Shown here: one piece after another, positions 1 through 9,181 of the stretch
Layout of the letters: each line of letters begins with the position of its first letter
How positions within the stretch are numbered: the stretch's first letter is position 1
Assembly: GCF_001983175.1 (NCBI RefSeq)
Contig: NZ_MNPW01000012.1
Coordinates: 124,001 to 188,000 of the forward strand
Source: Pseudomonas cedrina subsp. cedrina
GTDB taxonomy: Bacteria > Pseudomonadota > Gammaproteobacteria > Pseudomonadales > Pseudomonadaceae
Reading direction: 5' to 3'
DNA: 64,000 nucleotides
The notes under the pieces: generated by a model
Database searches by the model: none
Told to the model about the DNA's origin: nothing
What the model saw: only the letters and a program-made list of their open reading frames with translations
Made by a program: the position numbers and the translations under genes

Positions 1-2
1 TG

Positions 3-578
3 CACCATCGCCTCACACCGATTGAAGCGGGGCGCCTGGGCAAGGCGGTGGAGCCGTTCAACCTGTTCTGGCTGGAAGACTGCACCCCGGCCGAGAATCA
101 GCAAGCCTTCCGCCTGATCCGCCAGCACACCACCACGCCGCTGGCGGTGGGTGAAGTGTTCAACTCTATTCACGACTGCCGCGAGCTGATCCAGGAACAG
201 CTGATCGACTACATCCGCGCCACCCTGGTACATGCCGGTGGCATCACCCATGTGCGCCGCATTGCTGACTTTGCTGCGCTCTACCAGGTGCGCACCGGCT
301 TTCATGGCGCCACCGACCTGTCGCCGGTGTGCATGGGCGCGGCGCTGCATTTCGATACCTGGGTGCCCAACTTCGGCATTCAAGAGCACATGCCCCACGA
401 CGAATGTATCGACGAAGTGTTTCCCCACGCCTATCGCTTCGACGATGGCCACTTCACGCCCGGCGAAACGCCGGGGCATGGCGTCGACATCGACGAGAAC
501 CTGGCGGCGAAATATCCCTACAAGCGCGCCAGCCTGCCGGTCAATCGCCTGGAAGACGGCACGCTCTGGCATTGGTAA
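3..578 (+). CDS. rspA: D-mannonate dehydratase, RspA/ManD type (enolase superfamily), 5'-truncated
   Basis: The gene runs in from the left edge, so only the last 191 codons are visible. The reading frame is open from base 3 and ends with TAA. The segments WLEDCTP, VGEVFNS and HGATDLSP are the metal-ligand and catalytic regions of the mannonate-dehydratase subgroup of the enolase superfamily. These enzymes dehydrate D-mannonate or related aldonates to 2-keto-3-deoxygluconate. The C-terminus (RLEDGTLWHW) is typical and intact. An rspB-like dehydrogenase follows after 66 bp, as in rspAB loci. Many RspA proteins have weak or no mannonate activity, so the substrate is uncertain. An unrelated mannonate dehydratase (UxuA) lies downstream in the same run of genes. 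Confidence 0.85.
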   Translation, partial: HHRLTPIEAGRLGKAVEPFNLFWLEDCTPAENQQAFRLIRQHTTTPLAVGEVFNSIHDCRELIQEQLIDYIRATLVHAGGITHVRRIADFAALYQVRTGFHGATDLSPVCMGAALHFDTWVPNFGIQEHMPHDECIDEVFPHAYRFDDGHFTPGETPGHGVDIDENLAAKYPYKRASLPVNRLEDGTLWHW

Positions 579-644
579 GCGCTGCCTCGACTGCTTGATA
601 ACGACAGAACACAGAGTGCCACCCGCCCTGTCAGGAGTTACCCG

Positions 645-1676
645 ATGAAAGCATTTCAAGTAAGAGCACCTTTTGAGTTCGGCCTGGCGCAGGTCGAGAT
701 GCCGCAAGTGGCACCCGGTGAAGTCAAGATTGACGTCGCCTACGCCGGTATCTGCGGCTCGGACATGCACATCATTCACGGGCAAAACGCGTTTGTGCGG
801 TTTCCGCGTGTGACCGGCCATGAGTTCTCCGGCGTGGTACGGGAAGTGGGCGAGGGGGTCGATAATCTCAAGGTCGGCGACCGCGTGTGCATTGACCCGG
901 TCATCAGCTGTGGCACCTGTTATCCCTGCAGAATCAACCGACCGAACGTCTGCACCCGGCTGCAAGTGATTGGCGTGCACCGCGATGGCGGGTTCAGCGA
1001 GCAAGTCTGCGTCCCCGCGGACAATGCCCACCGCTTGCCGGACTCGATGTCCCTGAGCCATGCAGCGCTGGTGGAACCGTACACCATCGCCCTCAACGTG
1101 CTGGACCGCATGCAGCCCGAACCGGGCGACAGCCTGTTGATCTACGGCGCGGGCGTGATCGGCTTGACGCTGGTGCAAATGGCCCGGGCGCTGGGGATGA
1201 CCGATATCACCGTGACCGACGTCCTCGATACACGCCTGGAGGCGGCCAGGGCACTCGGGGCCAGCCGCACCCTCAACGGCAAGGACGTTGACGTCGAAGC
1301 AACGATGCGCGAATTGACCCAGGGCGAAGGCGTGCCGCTGATTGTCGACGCCGCCTGCATCCCCGCGCTGATGCCGCAGATGGTGCGCCTGGCCTCGCCT
1401 GCGGGGCGTATCGGCCTGCTGGGTTTCAACACCGTGCCGAGCGACCTGGTGCAATTGGAAATGATCAAGAAAGAACTGACGCTGGTGGGATCGCGCCTGA
1501 ACAATCGCAAATTTCCAAAGGTGATCGAGCTGATCGCCAGCGGCAAATTGCAGGTGCGGGAACTGATCAGCCACCGCGTGAGCTTCGACGAAATGCCGGG
1601 GGCCATCGATTTGATCGAAAACCATCCCGAACAAACCCGCAAGGTTCTCGTGGAACTGAGCGGCGCGCATCCCTAG
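645..1676 (+). CDS. rspB: Zinc-dependent dehydrogenase, RspB-like (MDR family)
   Basis: This 343-residue protein is a medium-chain zinc alcohol dehydrogenase. It has the catalytic-zinc region CGSDMHIIH near residue 38 and the GHEFSGVV segment near residue 59. The structural-zinc loop CGTCYPCRINRPNVC lies near residues 90-104. A Rossmann segment (YGAGVIGL) binds NAD(P). It follows the RspA-type dehydratase closely, with a ribosome site (CAGGAG) 6-11 bases before ATG. It most likely oxidises a sugar acid such as L-galactonate, L-gulonate or L-idonate before the dehydratase and UxuB steps. The rspB name rests on family resemblance and position; the substrate is not shown by the sequence. Confidence 0.8.
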   Translation: MKAFQVRAPFEFGLAQVEMPQVAPGEVKIDVAYAGICGSDMHIIHGQNAFVRFPRVTGHEFSGVVREVGEGVDNLKVGDRVCIDPVISCGTCYPCRINRPNVCTRLQVIGVHRDGGFSEQVCVPADNAHRLPDSMSLSHAALVEPYTIALNVLDRMQPEPGDSLLIYGAGVIGLTLVQMARALGMTDITVTDVLDTRLEAARALGASRTLNGKDVDVEATMRELTQGEGVPLIVDAACIPALMPQMVRLASPAGRIGLLGFNTVPSDLVQLEMIKKELTLVGSRLNNRKFPKVIELIASGKLQVRELISHRVSFDEMPGAIDLIENHPEQTRKVLVELSGAHP

Positions 1677-1743
1677 TCATCCGTAGACACGCGTGCCCAC
1701 ACGGGCACCCTCACCGAATAAACACAAGAAGCGGGAGGTTCCA

Positions 1744-3036
1744 ATGTTTGGTCAAGGTCGCACATTAATCATCATCATGCTGTTCCTGGCGGGCGTCATC
1801 AATTACCTGGATCGCTCGGCATTGTCCGTTGCCGCGCCGTTCATCCAGAAGGACTACGGTCTTTCGACGGGTGAAATGGGCATGATCTTCAGTAGTTTTT
1901 TCGTCGGTTATGCCGTGTTCAACTTTATCGGCGGCTGGGCGGCCGACCGCTACGGCGCGAAAACCACGCTGTTGCTGGCGATGGTGCTGTGGTCGCTGTT
2001 CAGCGGTCTCACGGTGCTGACGGTTGGCTTTGCCTCGCTGGTATTGATCCGCATCCTGTTCGGCATGGGTGAAGGGCCGTTGAGCGTGACCACGAGCAAA
2101 ATGGTCAACAACTGGTACACCCCCAAGCAAAGGGCGCGGGCCCTGGGCACGTCAATGTCCGGCACGCCGTTGGGCGGCGCCATTTCCGGGCCGGTGGTGG
2201 GCTTCATCGCCGTCACCTACGGCTGGAAGGTGTCGTTCATTATCATCATGGCGATCGGCCTGGTCTGGGCGGCGGTGTGGTACAAATTCGTCAAGGAACG
2301 GCCTGAAGGCGCGGGCGCCGAGGATATCCTGCGGGCCGAGGGTCAAAGCGAGCTGGCGGCGCAGCCGGTGTTCCCGCTGCGGTACTACCTCAAGCAGCCC
2401 ACGGTGCTGTTCACGTCCCTGGCGTTCTTCTCCTATAACTACACGCTGTTCTTCTTCCTGACCTGGTTCCCCAGCTACCTGACCATGGCCCACGGCCTCA
2501 ACGTCAAGGACATGAGCATCGCCACGGTCATTCCCTGGGTCCTGGGGTTCCTCGGCCTGGCCCTGGGCGGTTTCATTTCCGACTTCGTGTTCAAGAAAAC
2601 CGGGCGGATGATGTTCTCGCGCAAGGTGGTACTGGTGACCTGCCTGTTGCTCTGCGCCGCCTGTATTGCGGTTGCCGGGGTGGTCAAGACCCTGTACCCG
2701 GCAGTTATCCTCGTCGCCCTGGCCGTGTTCTTCCTTTACCTCACGGGTGCCATCTATTGGGCGATCATCCAGGACACCGTGCCTGCCGCGCGGGTGGGTG
2801 GCGTCAGTGGCTTCATGCATTTTTTGGCGAATACCTCGGGCATCATCGGGCCGACCTTGACGGGCTTTCTGGTGCAGTTCACCGGTTCGTTCACCAGCGC
2901 GTTCCTGCTGGCGGGATTGTTGACCGTGATTGGCGCCGTGTGCGTAGCGCGTTATGTCAAACCGCTTTCGGCGGCGGATACCGGTAACGCGCAGGCAGTG
3001 AGCCCGCAACCCGTTTCGGCCCTGAGCCGGCCATAA
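1744..3036 (+). CDS. MFS transporter for hexuronate/aldonate-type sugar acids
   Basis: The 430-residue protein is a twelve-helix major facilitator of the anion:cation symporter type (glucarate/galactonate/hexuronate group). The first helix is followed by NYLDRSALSVAAP, typical of that group, and the inter-helix loop GGWAADRYGAK is the MFS A-motif. The start at 1744 is preferred over an in-frame ATG at 1693 because GCGGGAGG lies just upstream of 1744 and the extra residues are polar and non-homologous in character. It sits between rspB and uxuB in a forward run of genes and probably imports the aldonate or hexuronate they degrade. The exact substrate is unknown. Confidence 0.8.
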   Translation: MFGQGRTLIIIMLFLAGVINYLDRSALSVAAPFIQKDYGLSTGEMGMIFSSFFVGYAVFNFIGGWAADRYGAKTTLLLAMVLWSLFSGLTVLTVGFASLVLIRILFGMGEGPLSVTTSKMVNNWYTPKQRARALGTSMSGTPLGGAISGPVVGFIAVTYGWKVSFIIIMAIGLVWAAVWYKFVKERPEGAGAEDILRAEGQSELAAQPVFPLRYYLKQPTVLFTSLAFFSYNYTLFFFLTWFPSYLTMAHGLNVKDMSIATVIPWVLGFLGLALGGFISDFVFKKTGRMMFSRKVVLVTCLLLCAACIAVAGVVKTLYPAVILVALAVFFLYLTGAIYWAIIQDTVPAARVGGVSGFMHFLANTSGIIGPTLTGFLVQFTGSFTSAFLLAGLLTVIGAVCVARYVKPLSAADTGNAQAVSPQPVSALSRP

Positions 3037-3053
3037 CTCAAAGGAGCCTGTCG

Positions 3054-4511
3054 ATGCCCACCGTGAACCGTGTGCCCTCAGCCGGCACTGTCCGTGACAT
3101 CGGGATCGTGCATCTTGGCCTGGGGGCGTTTCATCGCGCCCACCAGGCGGTCTACCTGCAACGCCATCTCAACCGTCATGGCGAAAGCGATTGGGGGTTG
3201 TGCAGCGCCAACCTGCGCTCGAATCGCACATTGGTTGATCAATTGCGCGCGCAGGACGGCCGCTATCATGTGGCCGAATACCGTGATCGCGAGCGGGTGA
3301 CGCTGCGTGAGATCGGTGTACTGCGCCAGGCCTTGTATGTGGGCGAGGGCGGCCATGAGCTGGAGCAACTGTTGCAGCGCATGGCCGCGCCGCAAACCCG
3401 GATCGTCACGCTCACCGTCACCGAGAAAGGTTATTGCCTGAACCCGGCCACCGGACAGCTACGCACCGAAGATCCGACGATTATCCATGACATTGCGCAT
3501 CCCCGAGCGCCACGCACGGCGCCCGGCATTGTCCTCGAAGCCCTGCGCCGCCGCCGCGCCGCCGGCACGCGTGCGTTTACGGTGCTGTGCTGCGACAACA
3601 TGCCCGACAACGGCCAGCGCACCCGCCAGGCGGTGAGCGCGTTGGCGGCGTTGCAGGACCCAGTCCTGGCGCAATGGGTCAATGAGCATGTGGCGTTCCC
3701 GGGCTGCATGGTTGACCGGATCGTTCCCGCCATGGACGGCGAGTCCTTCACCCGGCTGGAGCAGCAACTGGATTGCCCCGACCGTGCGGCGGTGGTCTGT
3801 GAAAGCTTCAGCCAATGGGTGATCGAAGATCACTTTCCTCTCGGGCGTCCGGACTGGGAGGAGGAAGGCGTGCAGATGGTGGGCGATGTGCGCCCATTTG
3901 AAACCATGAAGCTGCGCATGCTCAACGGCAGCCATTCGTTGCTGGCCTACGTGGGGCTGCTGGCCGGCCACCACTTGGTGTTCGAAGCCATCAACGATGC
4001 GGATCTGGCGCGTTTCATCGCACGCTATATGGCCGAGGAAGCCGCGCCGACCCTGGCCATGCCGGCGGGCATCGATCTGGCGCTCTACGCCCGCGATCTC
4101 AAGGCGCGATTTGCCAATGACAGCCTGCAACACCGTTTGCGCCAGATCGCGATGGACGGTTCGCAGAAACTGCCGCAACGCTGGTTGCTTGGCGCGCAGC
4201 AATTGCTCGATGAAGGGCGTGACCTGAGCTGTACCGCATTGGGTATCGCGGCCTGGATTCACGACTGCACGCAGCCGCGCCCCAACGGTTCGGCACCGGT
4301 GATCGACGATCCCTTGAGCGCCACCTTTGCTGAGCTTGCCGGGCGGTTCGAAGGCGTTGCCTTGGTGGATGCCTTTCTCGGCCTGGACGAGGTGTTCCCG
4401 GCCAGCCTGTCGGATCGCCCTGCCTTTCGTGACGCTGTACAACGCGCCTATGCCGCCCTGGTCCGCGATGGCATGGTCAGCCTTTTGCACAACTTTGCCG
4501 CACACCACTAA
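3054..4511 (+). CDS. uxuB: Mannitol dehydrogenase-family oxidoreductase, fructuronate reductase-like (UxuB)
   Basis: The 485-residue protein belongs to the long-chain mannitol dehydrogenase family. The N-terminal cofactor region starts IVHLGLGAFHRAHQAVYLQ, and the catalytic segment MKLRMLNGSHS (about residues 285-295) carries the conserved lysine and NGxHS motif. Fructuronate reductase (UxuB) interconverts D-fructuronate and D-mannonate with NADH. Members can also act on mannitol, arabinitol or tagaturonate. Placement directly before uxuA (17 bp gap) makes D-mannonate oxidoreductase the best reading. A ribosome site (AAAGGAG) precedes the ATG. Confidence 0.82.
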   Translation: MPTVNRVPSAGTVRDIGIVHLGLGAFHRAHQAVYLQRHLNRHGESDWGLCSANLRSNRTLVDQLRAQDGRYHVAEYRDRERVTLREIGVLRQALYVGEGGHELEQLLQRMAAPQTRIVTLTVTEKGYCLNPATGQLRTEDPTIIHDIAHPRAPRTAPGIVLEALRRRRAAGTRAFTVLCCDNMPDNGQRTRQAVSALAALQDPVLAQWVNEHVAFPGCMVDRIVPAMDGESFTRLEQQLDCPDRAAVVCESFSQWVIEDHFPLGRPDWEEEGVQMVGDVRPFETMKLRMLNGSHSLLAYVGLLAGHHLVFEAINDADLARFIARYMAEEAAPTLAMPAGIDLALYARDLKARFANDSLQHRLRQIAMDGSQKLPQRWLLGAQQLLDEGRDLSCTALGIAAWIHDCTQPRPNGSAPVIDDPLSATFAELAGRFEGVALVDAFLGLDEVFPASLSDRPAFRDAVQRAYAALVRDGMVSLLHNFAAHH

Positions 4512-4528
4512 CAGGAAAGGAGCACAGC

Positions 4529-5704
4529 ATGGAACACACATGGCGTTGGTTTGGCCCCAAGGATCCGATCTCCCTGGCGGACGTGCGTCAAACCGGTGCG
4601 ACCGGCATTGTCACCGCGCTGCACGAGATCCCCAATGGCCAAGTCTGGCCGGTGGAAGCTATCGCGGCGCGCAAGCAGATGATCGAAGCCGCGGGCTTGA
4701 GCTGGTCGGTGGTGGAGAGCATTCCGGTGCACGAAGACATCAAGCGCGGCTGCGGCCGGCGTGACGAGTACATCGCCAATTATCAGCAAAGCGTGCGCAA
4801 CCTGGCGAGCTGCGGCATCGATATCGTGTGCTACAACTTCATGCCGGTGCTCGACTGGACCCGCACTGACCTGGCCTGGGAGCTGGCGGATGGCGGTTGG
4901 GCGCTGCGTTTCGATCAAACCGCGTTCGCTGCGTTCGACCTGTTCATCCTCCAGCGCCCGGACGCCCAGGCCGAATACACCGCCGAAGATATCCAGCGGG
5001 CCAGAACCTACTTCGAGCAACTGACGCCGGCCCGCAGCGAAACATTGGTCAATACCTTGATCGCCGGTTTGCCCGGTGCCGAGGAGCATTACAGCCTGGA
5101 TGACTTTCGGGCGTTGCTGCGCACCTACGCCGACATCGACGCCGACAGGTTGCGTGAGCACCTGGGGTATTTTCTGCGTGCGGTGATACCGGTGGCGGAG
5201 GAGGTGGGCGTGCGCATGGCGATCCATCCGGACGATCCACCCCGTGCGCTGCTTGGCTTGCCGCGCATCCTGTCGACCGCCGAAGATGCCCAGTGGTTGC
5301 TGGACGCTGCCCCCAGCGCCGCCAATGGCCTGACGTTCTGCACCGGCTCTTATGGCGTGCGTGAAGACAACGATCTGGTGGCGATGGCCAAGCACTTTGC
5401 GCCGTTCATCTACTTCACCCACCTGCGTTCAACCCGCCGCGAGACCGACCCGCGCAGCTTCCACGAGGCCCATCACCTGGACGGCGACGTCGACATGGTC
5501 GGGGTCATTGGCGCGCTGGTGGCCGAAGAACGCAGGCGTGAACGCGAAGGCGGCCCACGCTTGCCGCTGCGCCCCGACCATGGGCATCAACTGCTCGACG
5601 ACCAGCACCGTAAAAGCAACCCGGGCTATTCGCTGATCGGTCGCCTCAAGGGGCTGGCGGAAATCCGCGGTGTGGAATTGGCGGTGCGGCAACAACTGCC
5701 TTGA
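4529..5704 (+). CDS. uxuA: Mannonate dehydratase UxuA
   Basis: The 391-residue protein begins MEHTWRWFGPKDPISL, the standard start of UxuA, and has normal length. UxuA is a metal-dependent TIM-barrel enzyme that turns D-mannonate into 2-keto-3-deoxygluconate. Metal and active-site segments seen include AIHPDDPP, FCTGSYG, FTHLRS and LRPDHGHQL. AGGAAAGGAG lies before the ATG. It is the last gene of the forward cluster and converges with the GntR regulator gene, leaving a 42 bp gap. It is non-homologous to the RspA dehydratase at the window start although both can make the same product. Confidence 0.92.
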   Translation: MEHTWRWFGPKDPISLADVRQTGATGIVTALHEIPNGQVWPVEAIAARKQMIEAAGLSWSVVESIPVHEDIKRGCGRRDEYIANYQQSVRNLASCGIDIVCYNFMPVLDWTRTDLAWELADGGWALRFDQTAFAAFDLFILQRPDAQAEYTAEDIQRARTYFEQLTPARSETLVNTLIAGLPGAEEHYSLDDFRALLRTYADIDADRLREHLGYFLRAVIPVAEEVGVRMAIHPDDPPRALLGLPRILSTAEDAQWLLDAAPSAANGLTFCTGSYGVREDNDLVAMAKHFAPFIYFTHLRSTRRETDPRSFHEAHHLDGDVDMVGVIGALVAEERRREREGGPRLPLRPDHGHQLLDDQHRKSNPGYSLIGRLKGLAEIRGVELAVRQQLP

Positions 5705-5746
5705 TGGCGTGAAAACGGAGCCAGTCGCCAGCGGGCAAACCGTTGG

Positions 5747-6475
5747 CTACTTGTTCTGTCCATTGGCCGTAAGCTCTTGCGGCTCCAGCGCTTGCAACCA
5801 ACGATTTTCCGAACGGCTCAGATGCTGGCGCATTGAGGTTTGTGCACCGAGCACGTCTTTTTGGGCCACGGCGCGAAGGATTGCTTCATGCTCGGTGACG
5901 GCCGCTTGCCAGGTCAAAGCGTTCTCTGAATGTTTGCTCAACTGCGCCGAGATAGGGTTATGTCGCTCATCAAAGAGCCCGGTGATGATCCGGACCAAGG
6001 CAGAGTTGCCGCTCATTTTAGCCAGGCGATGGTGAAACTTGCGGTCATCCTCCAGGGGTGGCAAACCCTTTTCGATGGAGGCACGCATGGCATCAATACA
6101 TTCCTGAAGGTAGCGACAGTCACTTTTTTTAGCATGCAGACAAGCCAGAATTATCGACTCACCTTCAATCAAGGCACGCGCCTGCATAAGCTCCGAGGGA
6201 CTTTCGCCGAGCGTTACGGTGTTATGTGTGCCTTCCAGGGCCAGTGCTCTGACGTACACGCCTGAGCCCATCTTGATGTCAACCACGCCTTCTATTTCCA
6301 GGGCGATCAGCGCTTCGCGCAGCGAGGGTCTGGAGACACCAAGACGTTGCGTCAAATCGCGCTCGGGAGGAAGCCGTGAGCCGGGTTTGAAATCCCCCTG
6401 CAAGATGTAGTTCCGAAGCTGGTCGGCGATTTTCTGATACGGCTTTCGCTCAGAGGCGTTTGTCGGTGCGGCCAT
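5747..6475 (-). CDS. GntR-family (FadR subfamily) regulator of hexuronate genes
   Basis: The 242-residue protein has an N-terminal winged helix-turn-helix (about residues 12-80; LPPERDLTQRLGVSRPSLRE, then the wing GSGVYV) and an all-helical FCD ligand domain with the family RKFHHRLAKMSGN segment. This is the architecture of UxuR/ExuR/LgoR regulators, which are repressors released by fructuronate, mannonate or tagaturonate. ATG at 6475 is chosen because AAGGA lies ten bases upstream; an earlier ATG at 6514 has no ribosome site. It is the last gene of the reverse operon, 63 bp after the altronate dehydratase. Two matching palindromes before that operon are its likely targets. Confidence 0.85.
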   Translation of the reverse strand: MAAPTNASERKPYQKIADQLRNYILQGDFKPGSRLPPERDLTQRLGVSRPSLREALIALEIEGVVDIKMGSGVYVRALALEGTHNTVTLGESPSELMQARALIEGESIILACLHAKKSDCRYLQECIDAMRASIEKGLPPLEDDRKFHHRLAKMSGNSALVRIITGLFDERHNPISAQLSKHSENALTWQAAVTEHEAILRAVAQKDVLGAQTSMRQHLSRSENRWLQALEPQELTANGQNK

Positions 6476-6538
6476 CGGTACGGCGTCCTTCAGGAAGTTT
6501 GCGAAGGCTACCATAGCCCGGGTGAGTGGCTGTTCGTT

Positions 6539-8065
6539 TCACATCACCGCGCCCATCTGCCAGGGCAGGAACTCGTTGTCGCCCAAGCCGTTTTCTTCGC
6601 TGCACGTGGGGCGTCCGGAGGCGGTGTCGAGCATCAATTGAAACAGCCGCTCACCGGCCTGCGTCACCGATTCCAGGCCATCGACAATACCGCCGGCATT
6701 GAAGTCCATATCCAGTTCCATGCGATGGAACAGGCCGGTGTTGGTAGCAATTTTTAAAGAGGGAGTGGGTTTGCACCCGTAGGTCGAGCCACGGCCTGTG
6801 GTAAAGCAGATGAGATTCGCGCCTCCCGCTACCTGGCCGGTGGCTGACACAGGGTCATAGCCAGGCGTGTCCATGAATACCAGTCCGTGGGTATCGATCG
6901 TTTGGGCGTAGTGATAAACGCCCATTAACCCAGTGGTGCCGGCTTTCGCCACGGCGCCAAGGGATTTTTCCAGAATGGTGGTAATGCCGCCGGCCTTGTT
7001 GCCAGGGGAGGGGTTGTTGTTCATGTCACCGTCATTGTGGCGTACGTAGGCTTCCCACCAATGGATGCGCGCCATCAACTTTGCCGACACCTCGGCCGAG
7101 ACGGCGCGTGCCGTCAAGAGGTGTTCAGCGCCATAGATTTCTGGCGTTTCCGAAAGAATGGCACTGCCGCCGTGCCGCACAAGCCGGTCCACCGCCGCCC
7201 CGAGTGCCGGGTTCGCGGTGATGCCTGAGTAACCATCCGAGCCGCCGCATTGCAAACCCACGCTGAGGTGGCTGGCCGCAACGGTGGTACGCCGCAAACT
7301 ATTGATGATGGGCAGCATCGCTTCAATGTGCGCGATGCCCCGTTGTACGGCTTCGCGAGTACCGCCCGCTTCCTGAATGATCAGACTGGCCTTGAGCGTG
7401 GGCGAGCGATCCCCCAGTTCATTCATCAAAGGCGCCAATTGGTTGACCTCACAGCCCAGGCCGATCAATAGCACACCGGCAAAATTGGGATGATTGGCGT
7501 AGCCGCGCAAGGTCCGTTTGAGGATATCGATCCCTTCGCCTTTCGCCCCCATGCCACAACCGCTGCCATGGGTAATTGCGACAACGCCATCGACATGGGC
7601 GAAGTCTTTCAGGCGCTCGGCAGAGAACGCATTGGCGATGTGTTTGCAGACGGTTGCCGAGCAGTTAACGCTGGAAATAACACCGATGTAATTGCGTGTG
7701 CCGACGCGCCCACCATCGCGGACAAACCCCTCGAAGGTCGCCGGTTCATGGCTGAACACCGTGGGCACATAGCGGTTCTGCACGCTGTGTTCGGCGTTGG
7801 TGGCGGGCATGTCCAGGTTGTGTACATGGACGTAATCGCCGGGTTCGATGCCGTGAGTGGCCAAGCCTATGGTTTGGCCGTACTTGAGCACCTGTTGGCC
7901 GGCCAACACTGCACGCAGGGCGATCTTGTGGCCGGATGGAATCGGTTGCCGGGCGATCAGCGCGATACCGTCGGCGCTGAGGTGTTGGCCTGCGGCGATA
8001 TCGCCTCGAGCCACGGCAACATGGTCGCCGGGTGTCAACACCAGCAAGGACTGACTGTCACTCAT
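6539..8065 (-). CDS. uxaA: Altronate dehydratase UxaA (UxaA/GarD family)
   Basis: The 508-residue protein has the two parts of full-length altronate/galactarate dehydratases. A small N-terminal SAF domain occupies about residues 1-95, and the large catalytic domain contains GVISSVNCSATVCKHI, THGSGCGM, GLGCEVNQ and GLQCGGSDGYSG. UxaA dehydrates D-altronate to 2-keto-3-deoxygluconate. ATG at 8065 has GTTAGGAGAG upstream; a longer in-frame start at 8146 would overlap the preceding gene. It follows the zinc dehydrogenase by 10 bp, so the two are co-transcribed. Galactarate-type activity cannot be ruled out. Confidence 0.88.
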   Translation of the reverse strand: MSDSQSLLVLTPGDHVAVARGDIAAGQHLSADGIALIARQPIPSGHKIALRAVLAGQQVLKYGQTIGLATHGIEPGDYVHVHNLDMPATNAEHSVQNRYVPTVFSHEPATFEGFVRDGGRVGTRNYIGVISSVNCSATVCKHIANAFSAERLKDFAHVDGVVAITHGSGCGMGAKGEGIDILKRTLRGYANHPNFAGVLLIGLGCEVNQLAPLMNELGDRSPTLKASLIIQEAGGTREAVQRGIAHIEAMLPIINSLRRTTVAASHLSVGLQCGGSDGYSGITANPALGAAVDRLVRHGGSAILSETPEIYGAEHLLTARAVSAEVSAKLMARIHWWEAYVRHNDGDMNNNPSPGNKAGGITTILEKSLGAVAKAGTTGLMGVYHYAQTIDTHGLVFMDTPGYDPVSATGQVAGGANLICFTTGRGSTYGCKPTPSLKIATNTGLFHRMELDMDFNAGGIVDGLESVTQAGERLFQLMLDTASGRPTCSEENGLGDNEFLPWQMGAVM

Positions 8066-8075
8066 CAGGTCTCTC

Positions 8076-9086
8076 CTAACACTCGATGATTGCTTTGACG
8101 ACGCCTTGTTTGGGGTCGAGCAATGTGGCGAACGCGTTGGGGACATCGCTGAGCGTCAGTCGATGGGTATTGAGGGCTGCGTGCGGAATCAAGCCGTTGC
8201 GCAAGCATTCCTCTACATGACGGAAGTCTTCATGGGTGGCGTTGCGACTGCCCATCAATGTGGCTTCGCGTTTGTGGAATTCAGGGTCGGAGAAGGTGAT
8301 GGAATCGCGCACCACCGAAATCATCATATAAGTGCCGCCGTGCGCGATGAACTCAAACCCACGCTCCATGGCCCGGGCATTGCCGGTGGCATCGAACACC
8401 ACGTCGAAAAAGTCGCCCTCGGTCAGCTCAGCCAGGGTCTCCTTGTCGCCTTCGCCGATTTTCACCGCCGCGTGAATCTTCAGGTGTTCCTTGCAGAACG
8501 CCAGGCGATCATCGCGCGTATCCAGAACGGTGACCTGAGCGCCACGCAGACTGGCGAAAATCGCGGCCGCCATGCCGATCGGGCCGGTGCCGACCACCAG
8601 CGCACGTTTATCCGCCTGGACATTTGAACGCCGTACGGCATGAGCGCCGATTGACAGGAATTCGATCATCGCGGCCTGGTCCAGTGTCACCCCCATGGCC
8701 TTGTGGACGAACTCATGGGGGATACTCAGGTATTCGGTGAAGGCACCGTCGCAATGAACCCCCAGCACCTGGATACGCGTGCAGCAGTTGGTCTTGCCCT
8801 GGCGGCAGGCGATGCATGTTCCGCAGGAAAGATAGGGCATCACGTAGACGACATCGCCACTTTTGAGATCGCTGGCGCTGTCAGCTTCTTCCACTACCCC
8901 GGAGAACTCATGGCCCATCACCCGCGGGTATTCGAGGTAGGGCTGATTGCCGGTAAAAATATGCAGATCGGTGCCGCAGACCCCGACGCGCTTGATGCGG
9001 ATAAGGATTTCGCCGGGCTTTCTGAGCGGTTTTTCACGCTCGACGGCGGTTAACGAACCGGGTGCATTGCAGATGACAGTCAGCAT
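8076..9086 (-). CDS. Zinc-binding alcohol dehydrogenase (sugar-acid oxidoreductase)
   Basis: The 336-residue MDR-family enzyme shows CGTDLHIF (catalytic zinc), GHEFSGVVEE, the structural-zinc loop CGTCIACRQGKTNCC and a dinucleotide site VVGTGPIGMAA. ATG at 9086 follows a clear AAGGAG; a longer in-frame start at 9146 lacks one. It is the first gene of the reverse operon (dehydrogenase, altronate dehydratase, GntR). It resembles the L-galactonate/L-gulonate 5-dehydrogenases that make tagaturonate or fructuronate. That role is inferred from context. It is a second, distinct relative of the rspB product encoded at 645-1676. Confidence 0.8.
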   Translation of the reverse strand: MLTVICNAPGSLTAVEREKPLRKPGEILIRIKRVGVCGTDLHIFTGNQPYLEYPRVMGHEFSGVVEEADSASDLKSGDVVYVMPYLSCGTCIACRQGKTNCCTRIQVLGVHCDGAFTEYLSIPHEFVHKAMGVTLDQAAMIEFLSIGAHAVRRSNVQADKRALVVGTGPIGMAAAIFASLRGAQVTVLDTRDDRLAFCKEHLKIHAAVKIGEGDKETLAELTEGDFFDVVFDATGNARAMERGFEFIAHGGTYMMISVVRDSITFSDPEFHKREATLMGSRNATHEDFRHVEECLRNGLIPHAALNTHRLTLSDVPNAFATLLDPKQGVVKAIIEC

Positions 9087-9166
9087 GTTGATGCTCCTTG
9101 GCCGGGGCGCAGGCGACGGATGTCGTACAGCGGGACAGGGCTTCAAAGCTACACACCGAGAAAATT

Positions 9167-9181
9167 ATTGGCAAGACCAAT
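9167..9181. promoter_or_regulatory. Palindromic operator candidate 1 (ATTGG-N5-CCAAT)
   Basis: A perfect 5-bp inverted repeat with a 5-bp spacer lies 80 bp before the start of the reverse dehydrogenase-uxaA-gntR operon. It resembles UxuR/ExuR-type operators (TTGG...CCAA). Binding by the GntR protein of the operon is inferred. Confidence 0.6.
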
